The notes under the pieces are model-generated. The model saw nothing but the letters and a program-made list of their open reading frames with translations, had not been told where the DNA came from and made no database searches. Below, piece after piece: positions 5,254-11,181 of a stretch of DNA of 12,243 bases. This stretch comes from Lachnospiraceae bacterium (GTDB lineage Bacteria > Bacillota > Clostridia > Lachnospirales > Lachnospiraceae), in the NCBI GenBank assembly GCA_017404585.1, contig JAFRCB010000008.1:1-12243 (forward strand), written 5' to 3'. The first letter of the stretch is position 1; each line of letters begins with the position of its first letter. A program made the translations under genes and the position numbers.

Positions 5254-6565
5254 GCCAAACTTCTACAAGCAGACCGACAAGAGGTGGCAGGGGTATTCCT
5301 GGAAAGGCGCGACGGTCGCGAGGAATGGCTGCGGGCCATCGTCTGTTGCGAATATCGTGTCGGTCCTGCCGCTTCTTGGCCATCCAAAGGCCACGCCGCT
5401 CTCGGTCTTTAAGTATGCCTGCAAGAAGGGATACATTCATCCGACTTGTGGTACATACTACAGCGGCATGACGGCGCTCCTGAAGGACTACGGCGTGAAG
5501 AAGGTCATCCACACATCTGACATGGATGTCCTGAAGAAGCACCTGGAGAAGGGCGACATGGCAGTGTGCCTTTGCGGCAAGTCGATCTTCACCAGCAGCG
5601 GCCACTATGTGGTAGCTTATGGTCTTAAAGGTGATACGGCTTATGTATCTGACAGCGCTTCCGATGCGAAGTCCCGGCACTATCCAAAATGGAAGACGCT
5701 GAAGAACGCCATCCTGGCACATCCGTCGCCGCAGTGCTGGATCATCGACAACACGGCTCAGTATCTCGGCGCGTACAAGGTGAAGTTCAAAGCGCGCGGA
5801 GGATCCGGCGAAATGAAGACCAAAACTATGTATCTCGACAAGGCCGCGAAGCTTCCGAAGTGCCTGTTCGAGCGTCCCGGCTTTAAGTTTGTCGGTTGGT
5901 CTGTCGGCAAGTCGGACTACGTCAATATGAAACACTTCCAGATCGGGAAGCCGAAGTATAAAAACCGGGAGTCGGTGAAGAACATCGCGGCGCCTGGGAA
6001 GACGGTCACGCTGTACGCATGCTGGAAGGGATATGGCGCGGAGGCTGCAGCTCTATGGGCGCGGAAGATCGCAGCGAATAATGACTTCACTTATGGCGAA
6101 GATAATCATAAGAACTGGCACAATCATCGAGACCGTGCTCACCAGGTAGGCTGCTACTTCTGTGGCACCACGATCAACGGACCGAAAAAGGCAAAGAAGG
6201 GCGACAAGTGGGAAATGACATACTGCTGCAACCAGTTAATATTCTCCGCGCTCTGCCATGGTGCGAACCTGTTTAAGAAGTGCAAAGGCGGCAGCACGCA
6301 GATCTCTTACTGGCTGAACTTGAAGGTCAAAGGCGCTCCGCTCTACAGAGAACTCGGCAGGAATGTGAAATACTCACAGCTGAAGCCGGGAGATCTGCTG
6401 GTTAAGAATGGCCACCACATCAAGATGTACACCGGCAAAGTCAAAGGGATCCATCGCGTGACTCACGCAGCCGGAGAAGGCTGGGGGAAGAAGTCCATCC
6501 GGACGGATAAAGTCACCGGAAGGATCGGATCCGAGTACGTAGCGCTCAGGTATATCGGGCGATAA
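5246..6565 (+). CDS. Modular endolysin: C39-like peptidase, InlB-like repeat, NlpC/CHAP-like domain
   Basis: Start taken at ATG 5246 (5240 is an alternative two codons up), overlapping the holin end by 8 bases. The 439-residue product has three parts. Residues ~5-155 look like a C39-type papain-fold peptidase: FYKQTDKRWQGYSWKG, then NGCGPSS with C29, SSGHYVVAYG with H120, and VSDSASD with D136. Residues ~174-262 resemble an InlB/Listeria-Bacteroides beta repeat (YKVKFKARGG ... FVGWSVGKSD ... TVTLYACWKG) and may bind the wall. Residues ~270-439 look like an NlpC/P60- or CHAP-like amidase with YCCNQLIFSA (C327/C328) and NGHHIKMYTG (H390/H391). It likely cleaves peptidoglycan after holin action. 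No signal peptide is seen, consistent with holin-dependent export. Domain bounds are approximate. Confidence 0.85.
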   Translation: MIKPNFYKQTDKRWQGYSWKGATVARNGCGPSSVANIVSVLPLLGHPKATPLSVFKYACKKGYIHPTCGTYYSGMTALLKDYGVKKVIHTSDMDVLKKHLEKGDMAVCLCGKSIFTSSGHYVVAYGLKGDTAYVSDSASDAKSRHYPKWKTLKNAILAHPSPQCWIIDNTAQYLGAYKVKFKARGGSGEMKTKTMYLDKAAKLPKCLFERPGFKFVGWSVGKSDYVNMKHFQIGKPKYKNRESVKNIAAPGKTVTLYACWKGYGAEAAALWARKIAANNDFTYGEDNHKNWHNHRDRAHQVGCYFCGTTINGPKKAKKGDKWEMTYCCNQLIFSALCHGANLFKKCKGGSTQISYWLNLKVKGAPLYRELGRNVKYSQLKPGDLLVKNGHHIKMYTGKVKGIHRVTHAAGEGWGKKSIRTDKVTGRIGSEYVALRYIGR

Positions 6566-6584
6566 AATATAGATATACACCACA

Positions 6585-6615
6585 CCGGCAGGGACAAAAC
6601 CCTGCCGGATTTTTT
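6585..6615 (+). terminator. Strong rho-independent terminator after lysis genes
   Basis: CCGGCAGGG (6585-6593) and CCCTGCCGG (6600-6608) form a perfect 9-base-pair stem around a 6-base loop, followed by ATTTTTTATT. It lies 20 bases after the endolysin stop and closes the late operon. Confidence 0.92.
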
Positions 6616-6648
6616 ATTGAAATTTTTCACTTTTTTGCGACTTTCTTG

Positions 6649-6679
6649 TTGACATATTATACGTCAATGACGTATAATA
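6649..6679 (+). promoter_or_regulatory. Near-consensus promoter with embedded 25-base palindromic operator
   Basis: TTGACA at 6649-6654 and TATAAT at 6673-6678 are both perfect sigma-A hexamers, 18 bases apart. Filling the spacer and the -10 is a perfect inverted repeat: TATTATACGTCA (6655-6666), one central A (6667), and TGACGTATAATA (6668-6679). A dimeric regulator bound here would exclude RNA polymerase. The promoter should drive the four small genes 6725-7738 independently of the late operon, whose terminator lies just upstream. Confidence 0.85.
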
Positions 6680-6724
6680 AATAATGTCAGGAGGGCACGG
6701 GGCCCGGACGGAAAGAGGAAGAAA

Positions 6725-6949
6725 ATGACACAGTTCAAAATTGGAAACAAATACACATGCCACAGCATTGGCGACTATGACATTACATGGACTTATACGG
6801 TAACAGCAAGAACCGCGAAAACTATCACCGTGACAGACGGCAAAGAAACAAAGAAGCTCAGAATTATCGAAAAGCTTAGCGCCTGGGATAATCGCGAAAC
6901 AGTTTATCCACTTGGTAAATACTCAATGTGCCCGGTACTGAGAGCGTAA
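6725..6949 (+). CDS. Small conserved-type protein of unknown function (74 aa)
   Basis: ATG 6725 follows GAAAGAGGAAG, 46 bases after the -10 element. The product (MTQFKIGNKYTCHSIGDYD ... WTYTVTARTAKTITVTDGKE ... KKLRII) looks like a small beta-barrel. Similar short 'G-x-x-Y-x-C-x-S-I-x-D ... R-T-x-K-T-[IV]-T-[IV]' proteins are familiar from clostridial phages and mobile elements, without known function. It has no membrane segment. It is the first gene of the moron-like cassette. Base use is more A-rich than in the late genes. Confidence 0.75.
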   Translation: MTQFKIGNKYTCHSIGDYDITWTYTVTARTAKTITVTDGKETKKLRIIEKLSAWDNRETVYPLGKYSMCPVLRA

Positions 6950-6965
6950 TAAAAAACAAAGCCGA

Positions 6966-6989
6966 CGGCGGGGCGGCAAATCCCCGCCG
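6966..6989 (+). promoter_or_regulatory. Intergenic hairpin upstream of the 103-aa gene
   Basis: CGGCGGGG (6966-6973) pairs with CCCCGCCG (6982-6989) across an 8-base loop. No T-tract follows; AGGAGG of the next gene starts 6 bases later. It probably affects mRNA processing, stability or translation rather than termination. Confidence 0.7.
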
Positions 6990-7007
6990 AGCGATAGGAG
7001 GTACGAT

Positions 7008-7319
7008 ATGAAACTTACAAAAGCCGATAGAATTTTCCAAAGCAATTACTCAGAGTGCAGACTCCACATTCAAGCCTGGGGCATGGAATACAATCCGGAC
7101 GGTACTGCGGTTGGGTTCTGCAACTTGGGTACTGAAGAGGTAATGAGCCCGAGAACATTCAATGCGATCGAGAAGCTGATTAACGCCGAAGCCCACAGGC
7201 TGGCACTCGAGCATGAGCTTGGAATCGCAGACGAAAGGACAGAGCTCAACGAGAACGCGATCGCCATGATGCGGACAACACTTCAGAATGCGAGAGACCT
7301 GTATAGTAAATGGCAATAA
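7008..7319 (+). CDS. Unknown small cassette protein (103 aa)
   Basis: ATG 7008 follows TAGGAGGT. The N-terminal half (KADRIFQSNYSECRLHIQAWGMEYNPDG ... VGFCNLGTEEVMS) reads as a small alpha/beta unit. From residue ~50 it is helical and charged (PRTFNAIEKLINAEAHRL, ending TTLQNARDLYSKWQ), possibly a coiled coil. I recognise no characterised family. It sits second in the operon driven from 6649 and is preceded by a leader hairpin. Confidence 0.72.
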   Translation: MKLTKADRIFQSNYSECRLHIQAWGMEYNPDGTAVGFCNLGTEEVMSPRTFNAIEKLINAEAHRLALEHELGIADERTELNENAIAMMRTTLQNARDLYSKWQ

Positions 7320-7332
7320 GTTAACAAACCGA

Positions 7333-7354
7333 GCCCAGGCGGTTATTCCTGGGC
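7333..7354 (+). promoter_or_regulatory. Second intergenic leader hairpin in the small-gene cassette
   Basis: GCCCAGG (7333-7339) pairs with CCTGGGC (7348-7354) across an 8-base loop, directly abutting GAAGGAGGT of the next gene. The layout matches the hairpin at 6966 (7-8 base-pair stem, 8-base loop, ribosome site immediately after), although the stem sequences differ. Confidence 0.7.
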
Positions 7355-7368
7355 GAAGGAGGTAAGAA

Positions 7369-7551
7369 ATGACATTCGCAGAGGTAGAAGACAGAGCGCT
7401 GGCGAATAGTATGAACCTGGCGCAGAGTACTGTTATGAGTATGATGGATATTATTCAGGAGCAAACAGGCAGATGGCCTGAATGGAACGAACAGGCTCCT
7501 AAATGGGTGCTGGATAACTTTGGCATTAAGGAGGCGAATGATGACCATTGA
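7369..7551 (+). CDS. Unknown short protein (60 aa) paired with an HTH gene
   Basis: ATG 7369 follows GAAGGAGGTAAG. The 60-residue product is mainly helical (FAEVEDRALANSMNLAQSTV, MSMMDIIQEQTG) with a Trp-rich C-terminal part (RWPEWNEQAPKWVLDNFG) and an acidic end. No known motif. Its 3' end overlaps the HTH gene by 11 bases, so the two are probably co-translated. A regulatory or toxin-antitoxin-like pair is possible but nothing in the residues proves it. Confidence 0.68.
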   Translation: MTFAEVEDRALANSMNLAQSTVMSMMDIIQEQTGRWPEWNEQAPKWVLDNFGIKEANDDH

Positions 7552-7738
7552 AGAGATCAGGGCGATGACTGGGTTGAGCCAAGGAAAGTTCGCTAATCGG
7601 TACGGGATCCCGGTGCGAACTCTTCAGAACTGGGAAATCGGCGAACGCAAGCCGCCGGACTATGTACTGCGGTTGCTTCTTCGCTGCGTTGAAGAGGATG
7701 TCACCGGGAAGATAATAAAAGAGCTGCCAGAGCTGTGA
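7541..7738 (+). CDS. Short HTH (XRE-like) DNA-binding protein (65 aa)
   Basis: Start taken as ATG 7541, six bases after AAGGAGG (7528-7534); ATG 7538 is only three bases from it. The sequence MTIEEIRAMTGLSQGKFANRYGIPVRTLQNWEIGERKPPDYVL shows the classic helix-turn-helix pattern (T-G-L-S-Q-x-x-F-A ... Y-G-I-P-x-R-T-L-x-N-W-E-x-G-x-x-x-P) at residues 7-41, then one more helix. Such stand-alone mini-XRE proteins are common in clostridial mobile elements. It is a plausible ligand for the palindrome at 6655-6679 and so a candidate autoregulator of this cassette. That link is inference. Confidence 0.82.
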   Translation: MTIEEIRAMTGLSQGKFANRYGIPVRTLQNWEIGERKPPDYVLRLLLRCVEEDVTGKIIKELPEL

Positions 7739-7756
7739 TGCCCTGACAGCTTCTTT
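7731..7756. terminator. Probable terminator between convergent operons
   Basis: AGCTGT (7731-7736) pairs with ACAGCT (7746-7751) over a 9-base loop, followed by TCTTTTTAG on the plus strand. It overlaps the stop of the HTH gene and lies directly before the convergent integrase end. The stem is short, so strength is moderate. Service to the minus strand is uncertain. Confidence 0.55.
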
Positions 7757-9340
7757 TTAGATATGGAATACGACCGCCGCGACTTTGCCGACGAGATACA
7801 CTTTGATTATGGTGTTCGTATTCGCGCCATTTGGCGGGCCACACGGCGCGAAAGACGAACACTCGATATATTTATCATCGAGGGCGCTTTCGACCGTCTG
7901 AAGCGTGATTTGACTGTTCTCGCCGGTATAATTCAGACAGAGGATGAGCTTACCGCCATCATATAGGAATGCTTTATTCAAAAACGTGTCCACGAGGAAC
8001 TGCCGGTACTCCGGATCATTGGTGGATCCGTGTCTCATACGCTGCAGGAAGAAAACCACCTGCTCGCGTTCGATCTCCGGTTTGTTGATGATCTCCTTGC
8101 CGATCTCTTCGTCCAGCTGTTTGTCTATCTCCTCGAGTTCTTTCAGCCTTGCCGTTGTTGATTCAGTAATGACTCCGGCCTCGATTGCCTTCAGCATATT
8201 GTCGAGCGCCTTCCTGTTTTCCTTCTTGCGCTTTTCCAGACTGTCCAGCATGGTCGTGTCCTCCTGATTTTTCAGATATGTGATGCAGCGGTCCGCGACT
8301 TCTTCAATGAATTCATCCGAATTGATCAGATAAATGAGCTTCTCGACGATCAGACCCTCGATCCATGCCTGAGGCGCTCGCTTCTTGTCGCATCGGTGTG
8401 CGCGGCGATTGTTGCAAATGTAATAGTGGTACGTGCTGCCGCTTTTGCTTCGTCCGCTGTCTCCTGTCATAGCGGCGCCGCAGTGGCCGCAGAAGAGCTT
8501 TGTCGTGAGAAGAAACGGGGCATCACGGTGAGCTGCGGGCGACACATGAAACTTATCGGATTGCAGCTGACACTTCTCCCAGATCTCATGGCTCACCAGC
8601 TGCGGGATCCCGCCTTCGACTCTCATATCCTGCCATATATACACGCCGGCATATCTTTCGTTTTGTATGATTCGGCGGATGCTGTTCTTATTGAAGAGGC
8701 CGCCGCGCGACGTCCGGAACCCTTCTGCATTGAGTTCGGTGTAGATCTCCTTCGCTGGCTTCCCGGAGGCATACTCGTTGAAGATCCGCTGCACGATCGG
8801 AGCAGTGTCTGGATCTATCTCGAACCGGCCATCCGGTCCCTTCCTAAGCCCAAGCAGTGTGAGGCCGAGGGTCTTCAGTTCTTTCGCTGATTCATAATTC
8901 CCGCGCTTTACGTTTTGGCTCAAGTTCTCGCTGTAGTATTCGGCATACCCTTCCATGACAGATTCCAGAATAATACCCTCAGGTCCTTCCGGAACAGACT
9001 CCATCGCATAGAATAACTTCACTCCGCACTTCCGGAGCTTGTGCTTATACATCGCGGAGTCATATCGGTTCCGCGCTAACCGGTCCATCTTCCAGCAAAT
9101 AACGACATCGAAATCTCCGCGCTCAGCGTCGTGAATCATCTTTTTGAATCCGGGTCGCCTGTCAGGTCTTCCGGAGAGTGCTTTATCCGTATATTCACCA
9201 ATCACGGCGAGATTGTTCCTGGCAGCATAAGCACGGCACTCCCGGATCTGTCCTTCGATGCTCTCCTCGCGCTGGCCGCTGCTGGAATACCTGGCATATA
9301 TTACAGTGCGGATGATTCCGTTCTCGTCCTGGTCTGTCAT
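7757..9340 (-). CDS. int: Large serine recombinase/integrase
   Basis: The 527-residue protein begins with a resolvase catalytic domain: VIYARYSSSGQREESIEGQ with nucleophile S19 in the Y-x-R-x-S motif, SGRPDRRPGF (56-65), and CWKMDRLARN (82-91). A recombinase domain follows (about 155-280), then a zinc ribbon with C284, C287, C309 and C317. A charged coiled-coil region (about 360-420) comes next, then a C-terminal beta part. This is the standard large serine integrase plan for phage attP x attB recombination. Its start overlaps the upstream gene stop (ATGA). The final ~35 residues (CSSFAPCGPPNGANTNT and on) look unlike the rest and are encoded over an inverted repeat that may be attP. Excision would normally need a directionality factor, which I cannot identify here. 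Confidence 0.95.
   Translation of the reverse strand: MTDQDENGIIRTVIYARYSSSGQREESIEGQIRECRAYAARNNLAVIGEYTDKALSGRPDRRPGFKKMIHDAERGDFDVVICWKMDRLARNRYDSAMYKHKLRKCGVKLFYAMESVPEGPEGIILESVMEGYAEYYSENLSQNVKRGNYESAKELKTLGLTLLGLRKGPDGRFEIDPDTAPIVQRIFNEYASGKPAKEIYTELNAEGFRTSRGGLFNKNSIRRIIQNERYAGVYIWQDMRVEGGIPQLVSHEIWEKCQLQSDKFHVSPAAHRDAPFLLTTKLFCGHCGAAMTGDSGRSKSGSTYHYYICNNRRAHRCDKKRAPQAWIEGLIVEKLIYLINSDEFIEEVADRCITYLKNQEDTTMLDSLEKRKKENRKALDNMLKAIEAGVITESTTARLKELEEIDKQLDEEIGKEIINKPEIEREQVVFFLQRMRHGSTNDPEYRQFLVDTFLNKAFLYDGGKLILCLNYTGENSQITLQTVESALDDKYIECSSFAPCGPPNGANTNTIIKVYLVGKVAAVVFHI
7812..7862. other. Candidate attP within the 3' end of the integrase gene
   Basis: Left arm GTGTTCGT-ATT-CGCGCC (7812-7828) mirrors right arm GGCGCG-AAAG-ACGAACAC (7845-7862): 8 plus 6 perfectly complementary bases per arm, a 3/4-base variable step, and a 16-base centre (7829-7844) containing GGCGGGCC. 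Total length is 51 bases. Serine integrase attP sites are ~50-base imperfect inverted repeats next to int, so size, symmetry and place all fit. The crossover dinucleotide cannot be assigned from one site. Confidence 0.55.
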
Positions 9341-9960
9341 ATCAGACCACCGTCCGCCAGAAATTTGTGCGCGGCCTTGTAAATCTTGACAGATGTCTTT
9401 GGGCTAAAGAATTCAGAAGTTGGCCTGTCATCAAGGGACCGCTGCAGCGTTTGATCGTCTTCGACAATGTTAGCGAAAGAATAAAAGCTATCACACAACG
9501 GATCCTGCAGCATGTTCTGAAAATCATGAGATACAACAGCCTGCCGCACTCCGTAACAATAGAGGGCGGCACGGTCGCGAATATTGCCGTGTCTGGTGAT
9601 CTCATCCATAAGCTCTCCAGCTCCCATAAATGCAGACATTCTGATTTTGAGGCCATTGGCGAGATCCATCATCCATCTGTCGGGACTTTGCAAGGTGTCT
9701 TTGCCTTGTAATCTTTTCAGTATGTAATTGACCTCACCTCTTGTGATGCCCTTAGGGACATCCAGTCCTTGCTGCTCGATGAGCTCACGCTGCCGGTCGG
9801 TACAAGGAGCAGGAGTGTGCTCTTCGTAATTCAAATAACATCCAAGTTCACCGACGGGTTTGCCAAAATCCATCCTCGACAGCTCACCTGGACTTTGTGG
9901 CTCTATTACGCCGATCGACGGTAGTATATCGTTCTTAGAATCAAAAAGAAAAATCTCCAT
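9337..9960 (-). CDS. Unknown lysogeny-module protein between repressor and integrase (207 aa)
   Basis: Leftward gene beginning at 9960, 24 bases after the XRE repressor gene, with AGGTGC-type ribosome site; it ends in an ATGA overlap with int. The N-terminal ~45 residues are of unknown type (MEIFLFDSKNDILPSIGVIE). Residues ~54-84 read CTDRQRELIEQQGLD followed by GITRGEVNYILKRL. This resembles the small helical 'T-x-[RK]-Q-x-x-x-[IL] ... [ST]-x-x-[ED]-[AV] ... L' module found in several phage and helicase-associated proteins. The remainder is helical. No HExxH motif is present, so it is not an ImmA-type anti-repressor peptidase, which often sits here. Its position suggests a role in lysogeny or recombination, unproven. 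Confidence 0.78.
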   Translation of the reverse strand: MEIFLFDSKNDILPSIGVIEPQSPGELSRMDFGKPVGELGCYLNYEEHTPAPCTDRQRELIEQQGLDVPKGITRGEVNYILKRLQGKDTLQSPDRWMMDLANGLKIRMSAFMGAGELMDEITRHGNIRDRAALYCYGVRQAVVSHDFQNMLQDPLCDSFYSFANIVEDDQTLQRSLDDRPTSEFFSPKTSVKIYKAAHKFLADGGLI

Positions 9961-9984
9961 TTTAGCACCTCAGCTCTTGGAGTT

Positions 9985-10314
9985 CTATTTATTTACTTCG
10001 GATCGGTCAAGTTCTTCATGCAGGACGAAATCCACGATTGATTTGCTGTGATCGTCTAAGGATCTGTAGTTTTCGATGAGCTTCATCTCGTCAAAGGACA
10101 CGCTCACGGTAAAGTCGGCGGAATCCTGCCAGAGATAATTCGCATCCACTCCCAGCAATTTAATAATTTCACCGATCATATTGATTGATGGTTCGCTCGT
10201 TCCGTTTTCATAACCTGAAAGTGTAGACTTGGCGATTCCGAGAGCGTCGGCCATTTGTGATTGTGTCATGCCTGAGCCTTTCCTTGCTTCCCTTAATCTG
10301 TTACAAAATGACAT
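9985..10314 (-). CDS. XRE-family phage repressor (CI-like)
   Basis: The start codon (10312-10314 on the minus strand) is preceded by TAAGGAGGTG. The 109-residue protein has an N-terminal XRE HTH: FCNRLREARKGSGMTQSQMA, ALGIAKSTLSGYENGTSEPS, then a fourth helix INMIGEIIKLLGV followed by ANYLW. The C-terminal ~45 residues form a short helical, probably dimerising part (FDEMKLIENYRSLDDHSKSIVDFVLHEELDRS). There is no S24 peptidase domain, so RecA-dependent self-cleavage is not expected. It heads the leftward operon with the 207-residue protein and integrase and faces the rightward early operon, so it is the likely lysogeny repressor acting on the intergenic repeats at 10353-10455. Confidence 0.92.
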   Translation of the reverse strand: MSFCNRLREARKGSGMTQSQMADALGIAKSTLSGYENGTSEPSINMIGEIIKLLGVDANYLWQDSADFTVSVSFDEMKLIENYRSLDDHSKSIVDFVLHEELDRSEVNK

Positions 10315-10336
10315 TGCGGCACCTCCTTATATATGG

Positions 10337-10365
10337 ATTATAAACGCGCAAAACGAACGAATCAA
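10337..10365 (-). promoter_or_regulatory. Leftward (repressor/integrase) promoter
   Basis: On the minus strand TTGATT (10365-10360) and TATAAT (10342-10337) are 17 bases apart, just upstream of the repressor ribosome site. This fits a sigma-A promoter for the repressor-unknown-int operon. Confidence 0.75.
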
Positions 10366-10455
10366 TACGAAAGTTCGTGAAAATCGAAAAAAGTTATTGA
10401 CAAGTACGAGAATCACGACTAAGATGTAAAAGTAGTACGAGAAACATGAACACGA
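10353..10455. promoter_or_regulatory. ACGA-repeat operator region between divergent promoters
   Basis: ACGA recurs at 10353, 10357, 10367, 10406, 10415, 10437 and 10452. Within it TACGAGAA-type words occur at 10405 and 10436, and ACGAA-AG-TTCGT (10367-10378) is a small palindrome. The cluster spans both promoters, as expected for shared CI/Cro-like operators. The individual binding sites are not resolved. Confidence 0.5.
10397..10425 (+). promoter_or_regulatory. Rightward early promoter
   Basis: TTGACA (10397-10402) and TAAGAT (10420-10425) are separated by 17 bases, 42 bases before the Cro-like start. ACGA motifs lie inside the spacer and just downstream, suggesting repression by one of the XRE proteins. 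Confidence 0.78.
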
Positions 10456-10467
10456 AAGGAGAGGAGT

Positions 10468-10680
10468 ATGACAATCAAGGAAAACAACAGTCCCGTCGCT
10501 GAGAATGTCGAGCGCATCATGAAGCAGCGCGGGATCAAGCAGTCATATGTTGCTGCTCAGGCGGGTCTATCGTCTTCGGCATTGTGTGACATCCTTAAGG
10601 GCCGCAGGCTGATAAAAGCCGGCGAAGTTCCGAGACTGGCCAAGGCGCTCAATGTCAGTCCTAACGATTTATACGCATAA
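10468..10680 (+). CDS. Cro-like XRE transcriptional regulator (70 aa)
   Basis: ATG 10468 follows AAAGGAGAGG. The 70-residue protein is little more than an HTH domain: VAENVERIMKQRGIKQSYVA, AQAGLSSSALCDILKGRRLI, KAGEVPRLAKALNVSPNDLY. The ending P-x-D-L-[YF] is typical of XRE/Cro proteins. It is the first gene rightward of the divergent promoters and opposite the CI-like repressor, so it probably acts as the Cro-type early regulator or an additional repressor. The second recognition helix is SSSALCDILKG. Confidence 0.88.
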   Translation: MTIKENNSPVAENVERIMKQRGIKQSYVAAQAGLSSSALCDILKGRRLIKAGEVPRLAKALNVSPNDLYA

Positions 10681-10722
10681 AAGTGCGGAGGTGCCGCGCT
10701 GAATTATAAAGGGGGTAATGAG

Positions 10723-10851
10723 ATGAAGAAGTATTGGAATTGGGAATTCATAAAGCTGCAGCTGGAAGCGCTGCCATATATCGGAGCGACGCTGTTCGTT
10801 ATTGGAATAGTATGGGCTTTTGTGAGCATGCTCATTGTGCTGCTCGGTTAG
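10723..10851 (+). CDS. Predicted single-pass membrane peptide (42 aa)
   Basis: A short frame from ATG 10723, behind AAAGGGGGT, ends at TAG 10849-10851. The product starts MKKYWNWEFIKLQLEALPYIG and ends in a hydrophobic span (ATLFVIGIVWAFVSMLIVLLG) long enough to cross the membrane. The stop codon overlaps the ribosome site of the next gene (TTAGGAGGAG), so it sits naturally in the early operon. Small membrane peptides in early phage operons can act in superinfection exclusion or host takeover. No specific role can be read here. Confidence 0.65.
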   Translation: MKKYWNWEFIKLQLEALPYIGATLFVIGIVWAFVSMLIVLLG

Positions 10852-10860
10852 GAGGAGAGC

Positions 10861-11169
10861 ATGAAGAGGAGCGAAGAGATACGTGCGCAATATGTCAATC
10901 AAGTGCTTGAGCAGCTGGATGGTCATCCTTTGCCGCTCTTCATGCTCTGCGACAGAACGCAGATGTTCTCCATAGATGTCCTTGATATCATCACGGAGCT
11001 GAGGCTCCAGGGATATCCGGTTATAGAGAACAAGTCAGGCTTCTATCTCGGAACGCCAGCGGAAGCGGCCGAGCAAGGCAAGCGGCTTATTGAACAGGCG
11101 AAGATGATCGAGATGGCCGGGAGGCTGATGGCGAGGCGCGTGCCGGGACAGGTGAGCGTATCGCTGTAA
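10861..11169 (+). CDS. Early phage protein with winged-helix-like core (102 aa)
   Basis: ATG 10861 follows TTAGGAGGAG. Residues ~36-65 (SIDVLDIITELRLQGYPVIENKSGFYLG) read like a winged helix: a helix with L-R-x-x-G-Y-P-[VI] followed by a beta wing with G-[FY]-Y-L. The C-terminal third is a long amphipathic helix (EAAEQGKRLIEQAKMIEMAGRLMARR). Proteins with this arrangement are frequent in early regions of Bacillota phages as putative DNA-binding factors. Function is inferred from fold-like pattern only. Confidence 0.72.
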   Translation: MKRSEEIRAQYVNQVLEQLDGHPLPLFMLCDRTQMFSIDVLDIITELRLQGYPVIENKSGFYLGTPAEAAEQGKRLIEQAKMIEMAGRLMARRVPGQVSVSL

Positions 11170-11181
11170 AAGGAGCTGAAA

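Noticed and set aside
5153..5935. 260-codon minus-strand open frame
   Set aside because: It is antisense to the holin end and endolysin, Arg/His/Leu-rich in shadow-frame fashion, with no motif.
7369..7738. Type II toxin-antitoxin pair (60-aa protein plus HTH)
   Set aside because: Size and overlap are suggestive, but the 60-residue protein has no toxin fold or catalytic residues that I can identify.
8396..8890. 164-codon plus-strand open frame
   Set aside because: It is antisense to the zinc-ribbon and recombinase region of the serine integrase and has no ribosome site.
9337..9960. ImmA/IrrE-type metallopeptidase
   Set aside because: The position fits, but no HExxH motif is present anywhere in the protein.
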